64,000 bases of DNA. Source: Dermanyssus gallinae. Taxonomy: Eukaryota; Arthropoda; Arachnida; Mesostigmata; Dermanyssidae. Every line of letters begins with the position of its first letter. Positions within the stretch are counted from its first letter, which is position 1. Positions 35,137 through 47,875 of the stretch are shown here, one piece after another. Where the stretch lies: NCBI GenBank assembly GCA_003439945.1, contig QVRM01001782.1, positions 1,777,501 to 1,841,500 of the forward strand. Reading direction: 5' to 3'. The position numbers were made by a program, and so were the translations under genes. The notes beneath the pieces are model-generated. The model had not been told where the DNA came from and ran no database searches. It was given only the letters and a program-made list of their open reading frames with translations.

Positions 35137-36116
35137 GGCCGACACTGACGCCGGTGACATAGTATGCACGTACACACGCATCTATGCACGTACAGCAGCA
35201 CAGGCGTCTATCTATACTCAAACCAGAGGTATCCACGCCAAACAAGCGGTTGGACAGGCCTTTTTACCCGAAGTCCACTTTTACCCGCAGACAGATGATG
35301 GCCGAGGCGAACCGGACGAAGTTTTTGGTGCACCGCATATCGTTCGCATAAAACGCGTGCGTCCCAAATGAATTCCAGCCGCCAAAGCACAGTCGTGTCG
35401 CAATATGTTGTCTTGGTTCCTATTGTTGTTGTTATTGTTGAGAACGTTTGTTTTCGTGAGACCATGCCTAACGAGTAAGAGCAGCGATCGATGGTCCAGT
35501 TTAGGCTCGAATTTAGATTTCGAGATGCCAAGGCAACAGGTGATGGCGGTTGATCAGTTGATCATATGCTAGCCTCGCCATACTGCACGGTGTACTTTCA
35601 ATATTTAAGTTAACGTATTTAATAGCTCTCATTTTGAGACGTTGTTATTCCAACATTTGACGTAGTGAGTAATGCAGATTTAAATGTAGTCTTATTAAAA
35701 GCTCTTTTTCTTTATATATATTCTATCCTATTCCTTCCAACGCATCCATCCATTTATTAAGACATTTATAAAATATATATATATAACGCCTTATAAAAAA
35801 TCTTAACAAATTGATAGAATTGAGAATCATTAGAAAAAATATAGACATATGAAGATAATTTCTGTTCTACTACAGCGAGAGACATTCTCATATCATATAC
35901 GAGCGTCATGGTAGATCTGACCTATCAATTAGACCGCATTTGCTTTGAAATTTGCAACTTCTGAGTGAGAAGCCTGGCCAAGCAATAAGTAGCCACTTGC
36001 TTATCTCGTAGTCCATCACATCAAAAGTCCGCCTAACGTATCAGCCGGTCTTCGCTGGCCGAATTCAGAGGGTCCGACCAAATGGTAATGTGGCGTCTGT
36101 TTATGCTTTGCAGCTT

Positions 36117-36229
<113 letters not shown>

Positions 36230-36687
36230 ATACAATGCCATAATAGCGTATAGCACGTATAAACGGAGGTTCCAAAAGTACCAGCTCATGAACGAGACAT
36301 GTCACAAACCGAGAGTACCAGCAGCACTAGGCACTATAGGTACTCCATTATTATGATTGTTGTTGTTGTTGAAGACACCCGGCGGCGACGGTGACGTCAT
36401 AGAAGAATTCATCGACCGAAATCAGATGGCAGACAACAGGGCCCGCCAGGGAAGAAGAAGGGTGAACGGCCTGGTTCGGCCCAGTCTGGCCGTCTCGTAA
36501 TAGCCATCTTGTAAAACACGCCTGGTGAACTCGAGATGAACGACGACGACGACGACGACGACAACAAAAACAACAACAACGACGATGACGACGACGACGA
36601 CAACATCAACAGCTACGATTATAAAACTAATAGCAAACAGAAACTGCTGCACAACACAGACAAACAGGAAAGGATATATAGACATTA

Positions 36688-36945
36688 ATGCGAGCAGGCA
36701 AGCGGAATTCGCAGGGCTGTCCCGAGCACAACCACGGGTCGGTCATTTCCATTATCGTCGTCGTCGTCTTCATCATCATACACGTATCGCTATATCACGC
36801 TTGTCGATTGGAAAACTGCGGCGATCGATCGACCCACGACCACCACATGCATTGCGACTCAGTATTGCGACCACCACAACCTCACAAAACTCTGCAAGAC
36901 GTGCAGCAACGCTGCTCAGACTGGGATAGCGGCGAGAATTCGTGA
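36688..36945 (+). CDS. Candidate 85-aa single-pass membrane ORF
   Basis: ATG 36688 to TGA 36945, with a hydrophobic segment at residues 18-36 (SVISIIVVVVFIIIHVSLYH) followed by a Cys/His-containing tail (HACRLENCGDRSTHDHHMHC). The hydrophobic core is partly encoded by (GTC)4 and (ATC)3, so it may be accidental. The tail is repeat-free and coding-like. A minus-strand frame overlaps it. Confidence 0.22.
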   Translation: MRAGKRNSQGCPEHNHGSVISIIVVVVFIIIHVSLYHACRLENCGDRSTHDHHMHCDSVLRPPQPHKTLQDVQQRCSDWDSGENS

Positions 36946-38318
36946 AGTAAACCTGTCCGTTTGTCTGTATCATGTCTGCTCGTCACGTAGACTCACGGCT
37001 ACGAGGCTTCCTCACGTTGTGATCTCTCATTATGACTATGGGTGGTTGGCATTTGATGTCGACGGTTCTGACACACAATACCAATAATAACGCCAGCCTT
37101 ATCTTCTCCTATATATTTATCTCTCACATGGCTCTCTTAATCTCTTTTTCTCTCTAACTGCATACGTTTGTGTTGTGTCTGCCCACCTGTGTGCATATGT
37201 CTGTTTGGCCCTCGTTTGGTCAATCGCAATCGCCATTGAGGCTCCTAGACCTGCCCCCACAACACCCCAGCTCTTAGCCAGTGAGTGACTGGGTGAGTGA
37301 GTGAGTGAGTGAGCTTAGAGCCTAGCAAATGCCTCTTCTCACTCGTTGCCGCTATGAGCAGCTGCTACCCTGTCCAAAGATAGGTCGGTCCTGTCCTGCC
37401 AGTCGAACGTTTGTTTTCCGACGTGTTAGAGTAGTTAGCAGAAACAGGCTGCTAAATGGTTGGTAGCAAACAGCACCAACGGTGTACTCCTACATCTGTA
37501 GGTGCTGTGGCTGCTACTCATACCAGCAGACAAATAAATACACCACTAATTGCAGCATAAACAATAGCAGTTGTCGCTCCAGTAGCAGCAGCAGCAGCAG
37601 CGCTCGTCCTCCCCGTTGTTGTTAATGTTGTGGTTGTTTATGTCGTTGCTGTTATGGTTGTTGCGTTTATTGATGTTGATGCTGTTGTTGTTGTTGTTGT
37701 TGTTGTCGTTGTCGTTTCGTCGCCGCTACCGCCAAAATACGACCGAACAGTAGACGACAACTGTTGACACAGGGGAGAATCAACAGCAGCAGTGTGCCAA
37801 AAAAGCCAGACAGCTGTGGATATCGCTGTCGTTGCTGCTGCTGTAGCATCCTTAGCGAGCGCTCCGTCTATTCATCCATCCGTCTTCCCTCCGTTTTCCG
37901 GCCGGCCAGCCAGCCAGCCAGCCGTTCGTTCGTTCCTCGGTCCGTTTTTCGGTATTCTCTGGTTTGTCTGTTGTGTAGACAACAACAGCAACAACAACAA
38001 CAACAACAACAACAACTTGTATAGTCGGTCGCCTGGCTATACCCGACAAGTAAGCGCACAGGCTACAGAGCCTACAATACATAGATGAGCAGGAGGAGCA
38101 GGAGCAGCAGGAGCAGCAGGAGCAGCACACACAGCTGGGCAGAACAATAATAATCATTATCGTTATCATCCTCTAGACGAGCGTACAGCTATACAGAGCA
38201 TAGCCACACTCGTTGTTGTTGTTGTTGCCGTCGTCTTTGTCGTCGTCTATCTGTATATTTTAAAGCAACACAGCAAAGATATACATACATATATATGCCA
38301 GAGCCAATTTGCTCTTTT

Positions 38319-38363
<45 letters not shown>

Positions 38364-39608
38364 ATATAATCTATCTGCATATCAATGTTTGCTATATATC
38401 GTTCGTCTGTGTGTCTGACTGCGTGCTTACGCGTGCATTGGCTAGGCATTCATACATACATACAAACATACACACACACACACAGACAGAACGATACATC
38501 CGCACGTACAGCTGTAACAGACACACTTTTACACACACACACACACGCACGTATACCTATATGTATATATATATATATATATACATATAGGTCTATACGT
38601 GTATGAACACCCACGAAATAGTGCTACTGTGTTCGCAACGACTCGCATATGAGTGCGTATGTGTTCACGCTGAACATCATACGTCTGTGTGAAATGTCTA
38701 TACACGTATGGATGGGGACATGTGCGTGTCCACGTCTATATTCGTTGTTGTTCTTGTGCTTATTGTTGTTGTTGTTGTTGTTATTGTTGTAGTATTTGTT
38801 GTTGCTGTTGTTGTTGTTGTGCTTGTTGTTGTTCTTGTTGTTGCTGTTGTTGTTGTTGTGCTTGTTGTTGTTCTTGTTGTCCGCGTTCATATTCGTGCTT
38901 GCGCCCTTGGTGCGTGTGTGTGTATCTATCTGAGCATTGGTGTGCTTGTTTGTTTGTGTCTGTGTTGCTGACCGGTTGTTTATTTGTTGTATATATATAT
39001 ATATATATATATATATACTTGTGTGCTTTTGTTTGTCTGCTGGAATGTACAGACTGATAAGTGTGCTTCTGTGATGTGTCTAAGAACGTGTGTGTGTGTG
39101 TGTGGGTGTGGCGCCTGTTCTTTTGTGTGTTCGGATGTATCGCAGTTTGTAACTATTAGTTGGCTTGTCAACGTTGTATATCACTATATTGCTCTGTTTA
39201 TCGAACTTGTCATTGTTATTGTCGTCGTCGTCGTCGTTTGTATCTATACATTTATATATATTGCGAGCTGAACAGCTGTATGTGCTTGCTGCATGAGTGT
39301 GAGTGTGCATAGATAGATAGATAGATAGATAGACATATGGATAGCTAGGTGTCTATACGAAGAAAAAACAAAAGTATCCGGCCGCGCGTATACGCGTAGT
39401 TGCGGTTCGGTGTTTGTGCCTCGGTATCTCTGTTTGTCTGTCTATCTATCTGTCGGTTTGGCTGTTTGTTTGTTTGTGTGTTCGTGGTCGTGTCGATCGT
39501 GCCTGTGTAGCCATAATATGTCGGCTGCGTCAATGTGAATGTGGAGACGACAGACGTGCGCGTGCGCACGTCTTCGTCTATTTATAGATCTCTCAAGTAG
39601 CAGCAGAA

Positions 39609-39639
<31 letters not shown>

Positions 39640-40217
39640 CACCATCAAAACCATCAACACCACTACCAACATCACTAACAGTAGCAGCAGCAGCAGCAGC
39701 AACAACAACAGTACCAGCGTTTAGCCGCCGCCGCCGCCGCTTCAACATCGCTATCAGCGTTCTTGTCGCCTTCTCCCGTCATCATCATCGTCGTCATCAT
39801 CATCATCATCGTCATCACTAACATCGCCGGCAACATTAACAACAACAACAGCAACCAACCACCACCACCGCCGCAGCAGCAGCAGCCACTTCCACAACAC
39901 CGGCCGTCGTTACCGCTGCTACTCCTGCTTCCATCACCACCGCCGCTGCCGCCGCCGCAGCAGCAGCAGCAGCAGCAACCGCCGACGGGCAACGGCAGCA
40001 GCTGCAGCAGCAGCAGCAGCAGTCGACGTTGTCGTTGTCGTCGTCGTCGTGTTGTCGTGTTGTTTGCTGCTTTTTCAGTCGTATACGGCCGTTTGGCGAC
40101 GCCGCCGCCGCCGCCGGCTGCTCCTGCTGCTGCTGTTGTTGCGGCGGCGGCGGCGGCGACGACTAGTCGTTGGCTGCAGAGCTGGGTGGGTGACTCGTCT
40201 GCGCTGCTGCTGCTGCC

Positions 40218-40248
<31 letters not shown>

Positions 40249-41356
40249 TTGCTGCTGCCGCCGATGACTGCGAGAACAACAATAACGACAACAGCGACAA
40301 CGAATCCGCCAACCCGATGGCGGTGGCGGCGGTGACGGCGGTGGCGGCGCCGGCAGTAGTAGTAGTAGTAGTAGTAGTAGTGATAGTAGCGGCAACGGCA
40401 GCGGGTAGATGACCCTCGCGGCGTTGTTGTTGTTGTCGCCTTTGCCGCCGCCGCCGCCGCTGTATGCCCCTCTGTCTGTCTGTCTGTCCGTCCTTCCGAC
40501 CGCCCGTCAATTGGTTGGTCGGACGGACGGACGGACAGACGGACGGACGGACGGTCGGTTTGTTTATCTGTTGGTCTGTCTGTGTTCGTGCCCGGCTGCC
40601 TGTCTGTCCGTCTGTCTGTTTGCCTGCCTGCCTGGCTAGCGGCGGCGGCGGCGGCGGTGGTGACACCGACGGTACAGGCCTTGCCTGTTTCGGTCTCGCT
40701 ATGTATTTGTTGCCAGTCGGTTGGTCAGCCTGCCTGCCTGCCTGCTCGTTTGCCTACTGTTGACCAGCCTTCTCTCTCTAATCCATCCTTCTCGTTCCAT
40801 CTCTCGCGTTCTCTGCCTTTCCTGCTCTCCCTCTCCTCCCCTTACTGCTTGACTGGCCGCCGCCAGCAAGCTGGTCGCTGCTTTTTGCTTTTAATGCTTG
40901 CTTATCCCGCTTACCAACGACGACCACCACCACCATCACTACTATTACCACCACCACCACGGTGATGATGATGATGATGATGATGATGGGGAGCTTGGCG
41001 GAATGGCGTGCCGTTGCATAGAGCGAAGAGAGGGAGCGAGGGAGGGAAGAAGGTGATAGGGGGACGCTGGTACGACCACTCTGTCGTCGACGTTGTTGTT
41101 GATATTATCATTGTTGTTGTTGTTGTTATTATCATTGTTATTGTTGTTGTCGTCGTCGTCGTCCAGACCAGACCAGACAGAGCAAACGGCGTGACACCGC
41201 TGACTGCCGCGGCAGCCCGACGATGGTGGTGACGATGATGACAATGACGACAACCACGGCAACCACGACCGGAGACAGACCTCGGCGCCTAGAACGCTCG
41301 CTGTATTGTTATTGTTGTTGTTGTTGTCGTTGTTTTGACTGCCGCCACCGCCACAG
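36946..41356. other. Repeat-dominated stretch
   Basis: GTGA repeats 37290-37313, TTG/CAA runs, (AT)n 38318-38367, (CA)n near 38468-38545, TTG-based tandem repeats 38745-38880, GATA repeats 39311-39332, CAG/CAA/CCG runs 39600-40330, GGAC and TGTC runs 40470-40640, CAC/GAT runs 40920-40990. A 190-codon plus frame at 39763-40335 with Pro, Gln, Ala and Leu tracts is repeat-made and not called. Confidence 0.5.
39552..39573. repeat. 22-nt GC-rich palindrome
   Basis: AGACGTGCGC, GT, GCGCACGTCT: perfect 10-bp arms around a 2-nt centre. Confidence 0.9.
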
Positions 41357-41774
41357 TGACGGCGGCCGCTGCAGCAGCAGCAGCAGCTACAGCTGCTTCT
41401 ACTGTTGGCGGCGCTGTTGCCGCTGCTCCTGCTGCTGCAGCTGCTGCTGCAGTAGAGCAGAACAGCAGAGCAGAGCACAACAGAACGGCAGCAGCAGCAA
41501 CAGCAGCAGAGCACGAGGACGAGGACGATGCGCGCGCACATTCGCCTCGTCTCCCATTCGCTGTCGTCCCATCGTCTCGTCTCTCACGCACTCACTCACT
41601 CACTCACTCACTGTATGATTGCTGCTATGGGAATAGCAACAACAACGGCAACAATAACAACAACAACAACCACAAGGTTGCTACCACTAGTAGTACTAGC
41701 AGCAGCAGCAACAGCATTAGTACTACAACAAGTCCAGCCAGGTCGACTTTCAACATTCAGGAAACGACTTACAG
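41357..41774 (+). CDS. Exon E1: Ala-rich, acidic, Asn/Ser-rich exon of a plus-strand gene
   Basis: A long pyrimidine tract ends in GCCACCGCCACAG| before 41357, and a near-consensus donor, GACTTACAG|GTAAGC, follows 41774. Between them the frame is open for 138 codons (two residual bases in, two out). It holds poly-Ala tracts, NSRAEHNRT, an acidic EHEDEDDARAHSPRLPF, an Asn/Gly tract, a Ser/Thr tract, and ends SPARSTFNIQETTYR. Ala, Asn and Ser tracts with an acidic patch are usual in arthropod transcriptional regulators. Its phase-2 donor fits the acceptor before 47695 (next candidate plus exon), joining AG to A as Arg. The gene's other exons and its identity are unknown. Confidence 0.45.
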
Positions 41775-42033
41775 GTAAGCGATCACAATTCCGTTGTATA
41801 AGGGACGGTGCAATACGAGACGAGGCGAAACGAAGAAAGAAAAAAGAACAAGGTTGAAAAACAAACACGGGTTACGTACACCCACACTCAATGCATCTAT
41901 CTATCTATCTATCCATCTATCTATTTATCTATATATCTTCCTATATTTATATGTCCCTATCTATTTCCCATACCTCCTTCCCTACCTGCCTACCCACACA
42001 CTGTGAGTACTACTACTACTACTACTTCTACAG

Positions 42034-42146
42034 ACGTATTCATTGAGCAGTTCGTTAACGTCAGCCACAGGGCGGCCGAGGACACGATCGTTAGGTCAAC
42101 GCCAATGCAGGCCCTCCGTGCGTCCGTGCGTTTGTCCGCCGATTGA
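42034..42146 (+). CDS. Candidate short plus-strand exon
   Basis: The acceptor CTACTACTTCTACAG| precedes 42034. With two residual bases the frame reads VFIEQFVNVSHRAAEDTIVR and on to TGA 42146. It is repeat-free and coding-like. Its phase (1 in) does not fit the phase-2 donor of E1 260 bp upstream, so it is not the direct next exon. The antisense frame is also open. Confidence 0.22.
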
Positions 42147-43113
42147 ATACGGTGCGGGTGTAGCTAACCAACCCCAGCCGCGCGTCCGGCGGCGTCGGCG
42201 GCGGCGGCGGCGACTAACTAACCCTGCTGCACCGCCTGCATCGTCGTCATGACTTTGATCTCATCGTCGTCATAGAGCTGGCACTAACAAAGCGGCACCC
42301 GCAGCAGCAGCAGCAGCAGAAATAATAATAGCTCTGGATAAGCTCTGTCCAATGAGCAACAGCCAGCACCTTTTAGTAGCACCATATCGCAGCATATATA
42401 GTGTATGCGTGTATGATGGATGTATGCATGCATGCATGCATGTATGTATGATGGCCAATGGTGCGGTGGTCAACGTGCATAATATCAAACAATGATAGGT
42501 AGGTGAACCCACGAGCACAGATGCGTAGATCGCCTCGTCGTTTCTCGCCTAACTCCGTGAACTAGTTCTACTACTAATACTACTTTTTCTATTAACTAGA
42601 TTTCGGTAGAAGAGTTCTACAGCTATTGTAATAATAATAATTATTATTATTATTATTATTTCTACCACAACCCTTGCTACTTATACAAGTGAGGGCTACT
42701 TCGAGAATAATAATAATAATTATAATAATAGCAGCAGTAGCAGCAGCCGCCGTCGCCGCAGAAACTATATTAACGCTGATGCGGTTAGCAAGGATCTCAG
42801 CAAGGATCTTGCAATTTCGTGGTCTTGTTATAATCGTCGTCGTCGTCGTTAGGTAAGCTGCGCACAGAACCAGCAAGTGGTGGTGCTGCCGTCATTACTA
42901 TTCAAACATGAATTACTTAATTGCCGTGGTCGTAGAAATGGTATGAACAACGTTATTTGCTTTGCTCGCCAGTACTCATGAACATGAAAACAACTGTATC
43001 TAGAACCTAACGAAATAGATAGTTCGTGTTGTTACGTGTTGTCGGGCTGTCACAACTATCATTTCAGCATCATAAAATTGTTGTTGTTGTTGATGACCAC
43101 GAAAGTCCGTCCG

Positions 43114-43275
43114 TTAAACATTGGCGGGATGGCGGTGCGAAACCACACCGATGAAGATGAGGAGAATGAGGAGAAGAACGCTGACCATCAATCCAATGAT
43201 GAATGAAACAATGATTGACAAAACGAACAAACAGCTCTCGTATTTCGCAGCAAACTCGTCGAGTTTCTCCACACA
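43114..43275 (-). CDS. Candidate terminal exon of a membrane protein
   Basis: A T-rich tract and acceptor (TTTTGTCACGCGAG|) precede 43275. The exon reads 53 codons in phase 0 to TAA 43114-43116. It starts CVEKLDEFAAKYESC and then has a hydrophobic helix (LFVLSIIVSFIIGLMVSVLL and LILLIFIGVV) followed by a short basic/His tail (SHRHPANV). The helix is not made from one triplet repeat, so it is more credible than other hydrophobic frames here. The product would be a protein with a C-terminal membrane anchor or a last transmembrane segment. Upstream exons and family are unknown, and no AATAAA was found close by. Confidence 0.38.
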   Translation of the reverse strand, partial: CVEKLDEFAAKYESCLFVLSIIVSFIIGLMVSVLLLILLIFIGVVSHRHPANV

Positions 43276-43656
43276 CTCGCGTGACAAAACGGCGGAAAAA
43301 CAACAACAACAGCAGCAGCAGCAGCAGCTCATGCCAAACGGACGGTCAAACATCTATCCCTCTATCCATCCATGCATCGTCCTCTCCCGGTTGGTCGGCC
43401 GGTCGTCTTCGTGCGCGTGTACGCAGCAGCAGCAGCAGCCGTAGTAATAGTAGTAGTCGTAGCGAAAGTTCAGTGGCCGTTCGCCCAGCAAGAACAGCAA
43501 CAACAACAACAACAACAACAATAGTAAGAATAAAAATAATAATAATAACAACATGCAGTCTTCAAGGCTGCTGCTGCTGCCTATGTTGATGATGATGATG
43601 CCGCCGATGATGATGATCTGTGTTGAGATGAGGCGACGGCTAAATCGTAAAGACAA

Positions 43657-43689
<33 letters not shown>

Positions 43690-43840
43690 CGCCGAGAACG
43701 ACGGAGAGGAGAAAAGTCTCCCCGAACAAGCTCGAATCAGAGAGATCGCCAGAGAGAGAGGGGGAGGGGGTCAAGGCGAATCCAAACTGAGAGAAAGCGG
43801 ACAACCGAAACACCAGGCAGAGTTCGCAGGAGAAACCGAA

Positions 43841-43874
<34 letters not shown>

Positions 43875-45524
43875 GGGGAGAAAAGTCGGGAAAGGGAGAC
43901 GAGAATAGAAAAGAGATAAGGAGGAAAACAGAAAATAGAGAAGACGCTGACGACGACGACGACGACGACGAGGAGGACGGGAAGACCGAGTACCAGGGAT
44001 GGCGGTTGTGTTAGCGGTAGTCATGGCGGTTGTTGTTGGTGTTGTTGGTGGCGACGGACCGCCGTTGAGGGAAAAATGTGGGGATGGCGGAGGTCGGAGG
44101 GAGGAACACGTGATAGACTACCAACAGACAAACATACAGATAGACAGACAGACAGCCAGACAGACGGGGAGATAAGCAGACGACGACAACAACGACGACA
44201 AGGACAACGTTGACGAAAACGATGACCAAGACCAAGCCAGCGGCAACGCATCGATAGGTAGATAGATCGTACAGATACAGAATACGGCGGAAGCAGCAGC
44301 ATCAACAATAACAACAAAAACAACAACAACGAAGACGCCCGCTGCCGCCCGCGACAAGCGCCGCCACTGCCAATGGCGGTGGAGGCAGACCACTGACTGT
44401 TTGTCAGACTGAACAAGTGGCAACTGGTCGGCCGCCCGCTGCGGCTACCAAGCTCGACTAGTGGTGATGTCCCTGATGATGATGATGATGACGATGATGG
44501 TGGTGATGCTGCTGCTGCTGCTGCTGATGATGATTATGATAATGATGACCACGGTAATGTTGCTGATGATGAGAAGTCGTCGACGGCCAACGATGGGGCT
44601 CATCAGCCTGTTCACAGCGCTGCCACAAGCGCCTGCGACATTGTCGCTCCTGTTCCTGCTGTTGCTGCAGCAGCAGCAGAAGCGGCGGCCCAACCAGGAC
44701 TTGTCGATTCGTCGGCGGCTGGCTGGCTGGCTTGTGCGCGGTGGCGGATGGCGAGACAACACCAAGGGGAAGGGACCAGACCAGACCAGTCGGCGACGAC
44801 GACGACGACGACGAAAAAGAAGAAGAAGAAGGCGGCGGCGGCGGCGGAGGCAGCGAAGGGCAGAAGAGGGAGCAAAACGAAGAAGACGACGACGACGACA
44901 ACGAAGAGGTGGAGAGAGGGCAACTCGGAAACTGCTCTGTTCGCTCCAGCAGAACAGACGACTCAAACAGAGACGACGACGACGACGACGACAACATCGG
45001 CTCAGCGGCCGGACTCATCGGAATCATGACCATAATCATCATCACAGAGATTACCACCATCATCATCAGAATCCTCATCATCATCAGAATCATCATCATC
45101 ATCAAAATCATCATCATCGTTGTTGTCGTAGTCGTCGTTGTCTTCGGCATCTTCTGCTGCAGGCTGGCTGCTTCTTAGTCGTTCTTGTCGCAGTTGTCGT
45201 CGTCGTCGTCGTCGCCATCATCAATTCGACATTCTTCTTCTCCTACTTGTTTTGATGTTGCCTTGCATGACGCGATTGTAGATTTAGTGAGGAGTGCGCA
45301 ATCTAAGAATAGTTGTAGTACAGAAGCGCAGATAAATCAAGCCATTGAATGGTTGTTGTTGTTGTTGTTGTTGTAGCTGCTAGTGCTGGTGCTCTACGGC
45401 TGCAGCTTCCGTCATCAGTGCCCCCTCACTCACTGCCCAACTCGTCTCACGCACCCCCGATCAGGTTGAGGCTGCAAAGACTAAACACGCCCCCTCCCCC
45501 ACCATCATCATCCGGCAGCCTTAG
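43276..45524. other. Repeat-dominated stretch
   Basis: CAG/CAA runs 43305-43340 and 43425-43540, GAC/GGC runs, (AT)n 43850-43873, ATG/GAT runs 44470-44570, GAC/GAA runs 44790-44920, ATC runs 45030-45130 and GTC/TTG runs. Two frames of 230-264 codons on opposite strands at 44458-45255 are repeat artefacts. Confidence 0.5.
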
Positions 45525-45803
45525 GGTAGTTGGCTGGGGGTGAGGGGAGTGGGCGGCTGCGGCGTATACCAAACCCTACGGCGACCAAGCCACGAGCATT
45601 GTGTGGACGTGCTAGCAACAGTGAACATACCACCACACAACAATAGCAACAAGAACAACAAAAACAACAATAAACAGTTGTTACCACCACCAGACGGGCT
45701 ACTGGCGCTGCTAGCAGAAGCCGGACAGTCATTTGAACAGCAACAACAAACAACGACAACAACAACAATAACATCAATGAGAATAGCAACAGAGGGCAAG
45801 TGA
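45525..45803 (+). CDS. Candidate plus-strand exon with Leu-rich helix and Gln/Thr tail
   Basis: The pyrimidine-rich CCCCTCCCCCACCATCATC stretch and CAGCCTTAG| precede 45525. The phase-0 frame runs 92 codons to TGA 45803. It contains [20 protein letters not shown], an Asn/Lys tract, then [26 protein letters not shown] and a Thr tract. GGGCAA|GTGAAC just before the stop could be a donor. It might belong with E1 and the 47.7-kb exon on the plus strand, but the phase from E1 does not allow a direct join. The antisense frame (45508-45951) is also open. Confidence 0.28.
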   Translation, partial: GSWLGVRGVGGCGVYQTLRRPSHEHCVDVLATVNIPPHNNSNKNNKNNNKQLLPPPDGLLALLAEAGQSFEQQQQTTTTTTITSMRIATEGK

Positions 45804-45981
45804 ACACGCCATCATCAGAAAAATAACTACCGGCCAGAAGGAGAAAGGGAGCCGCAGAGAGGCGGAAGCTGGAGCGAGAAGCGTTCGTTCGTACGGGCAG
45901 GGCAGGGACTGATGTTCCCTTTGTATCTTTATATCTATAACTGACCACCACGTCGCTCTCTCCACCCCGATCTCTCTCTCC

Positions 45982-46038
<57 letters not shown>

Positions 46039-46064
46039 TATATATATATATATACATATATATA

Positions 46065-46113
<49 letters not shown>
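45982..46113. repeat. Long (AT)n microsatellite
   Basis: About 130 bp of AT repeats with ATTC interruptions. Confidence 0.95.
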
Positions 46114-46115
<2 letters not shown>

Positions 46116-46164
46116 TTCTCTTGGTGTCGCTTGTTGTCGTGATGATGTCTGTATAGTCGTACAG

Positions 46165-47439
46165 TTGGCAGTACAGTGCTGCTGTGCTTCCATTGTATCT
46201 GTTGCTGTTCGTGCCAATGACGCTGCTGCAGCTGCTTCTGTTGTTGCTAAACGCGAATACGATGAGGAAGACGGCAACAATCGCAAGAACAACAACACAA
46301 CAACTATCACGGTTGTTGTTGTTGTTGTTGTAGTGGCCGCTACCACCACCACCACCACCATTACACCAATGATAGCAATAACGACAACAACAGCAACAAC
46401 AACAACGACTTCGAACATCAGAAGACCGACTTTAACAGCCAGCCAGCCAGCCAGCCAGCAAGTAACAACAAACGGAAGAGAAGAAAGACGAAGCGTCTGT
46501 GGCAAGCGCCGACGGACGGACGGAAGGGCGGACCGACGGATCGATCACGGTGAACGGTGACGGTGACGATCACCATCGCCACCACGACCACCACGAACGA
46601 CCACCATCTCTGCTATCGCTGCCACCGCCGCCGCCAAAACTCCGCTGTTTGTTGCTTGATGCTTTGTTTCGTGCGTGCCCCCGGCCTAGCCTGGACGGTT
46701 GCTTGCTTGGCTGGTTGGTTGGTTGGCGGACGGGCGATCATTGAGCATTGCGCGATGTCGTAGCGCGACACTGCCAACAACCAACCGCAACAGGCATTAC
46801 TGTCGCCGCTACCGTAGCAGCAGCAGCCAGCGCCAAACTAGTAGAAATCAACGAAAAAGCACAAGCAGAAGAAGACGACAACGATGAAGACGAAAAAGAA
46901 TAAGAAATAGCAATTGCAAATCAAGATGTGGAAAAAACGGCGGATGTGGGTGGGGGGAGGGGTTGGAGACACAGGGCCAGCAGAAGCAGAAGTCACAGTC
47001 ACAGCCATTAACCAACAGGCGGCTGTTCCTCGGTGTCTGTCTGTCTGACTGTCTGTGTGTCCACCCATCACTAGTCAGTCAGTTAGTTAGTCAATTAATC
47101 AACCGCTGTAGTGTCCGCCTAGATATCTTTGTTGTTGTTGTTGTTGTTGACGTTGCTGCTGCTGTTGTTGTTGTCGTCGTCGTCGTTTACGCTAACGTCA
47201 ACATCATCGTGATCATCAGCATCCATAGCAGCAGCCAGTACTACCAGAAACCAAGAAAAACGACACGACACATACTTTTGCTGCTTACACACGTTCGTAC
47301 ACATACACATGTATGTATATATATGTGTATATATACATATACATATGTATGTATATATATATATATGTATATATACATATGTATGTATATATACATATGT
47401 ATATATATATATATGTATATATACATATGTATGTATATA

Positions 47440-47536
<97 letters not shown>

Positions 47537-47680
47537 TTAGACGCGAACGCTCGAACGTTTCGGCTTGTCGTCGTTGCGACAGCTACTTGCCGTAGTATTA
47601 GTGCGTCTACAATACCCAGTCATTTACGCTTGACGTATATTTTTGTTGTTGTTGATGTTGCTATTGCAAATGCTGCTTAG
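46165..47680. other. Repeat-rich stretch between candidate exons
   Basis: A plus frame at 46165-46560 (with [18 protein letters not shown]) is open but repeat-laden. It is followed by GGAC-type runs and the compound (AT)n/(ATAC)n array at 47309-47533. No splice-supported exon was found. Confidence 0.4.
47309..47533. repeat. Compound (AT)n/(ATAC/ATGT)n array
   Basis: About 225 bp of alternating AT tracts and GTATGTATA blocks. Confidence 0.95.
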
Positions 47681-47694
47681 TTGTTGCTAGCTAG

Positions 47695-47848
47695 AAACGC
47701 GGCGGCATACGATGATAAGGTTCTTGAACACGTCTTGAACACACTAGAACAACTACGACAACAACAGCACAACAACAACAACAACAACAACGCCGATCGC
47801 TCGTTGTTGTTGCTGTTGCTGCTGCAGCAGCTATTCAGCTGGCAGGAC
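47695..47848 (+). CDS. Candidate plus-strand exon following E1
   Basis: Downstream of a T-rich tract, three AGs occur in a row (47680, 47690, 47694). Using the last, the exon starts with one base that completes Arg with E1's AG. It then reads NAAAYDDKVLEHVLNTLEQL, RQQQH, an Asn run, ADRS, a Leu run and QQLFSWQDG, to the donor GGACG|GTAGGA. The frame stays open to TAG 47873-47875 if that donor is not used. The first part looks like a genuine amphipathic helix. The Asn and Leu runs come from AAC and TTG repeats. The link to E1 is by phase only, across a 5.9-kb intron. Confidence 0.3.
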
Positions 47849-47875
47849 GGTAGGAATGTTCACGGTATGATCTAG

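Noticed and set aside
39763..40335. 190-codon plus frame with Pro, Gln, Ala and Leu tracts
   Set aside because: Almost wholly CAG, CCG, GCG and TTG repeats. Could be a low-complexity exon, but no splice site decides it.
44458..45255. Frames of 230 and 264 codons on opposite strands
   Set aside because: Both are made of GAC/ATC/GAA triplet repeats, which stay open in many frames. No independent support.
45774..46505. 243-codon minus-strand frame
   Set aside because: Contains a long Tyr-Ile run from the AT array and Val runs from GTT repeats. The plus exon at 45525 fits better.
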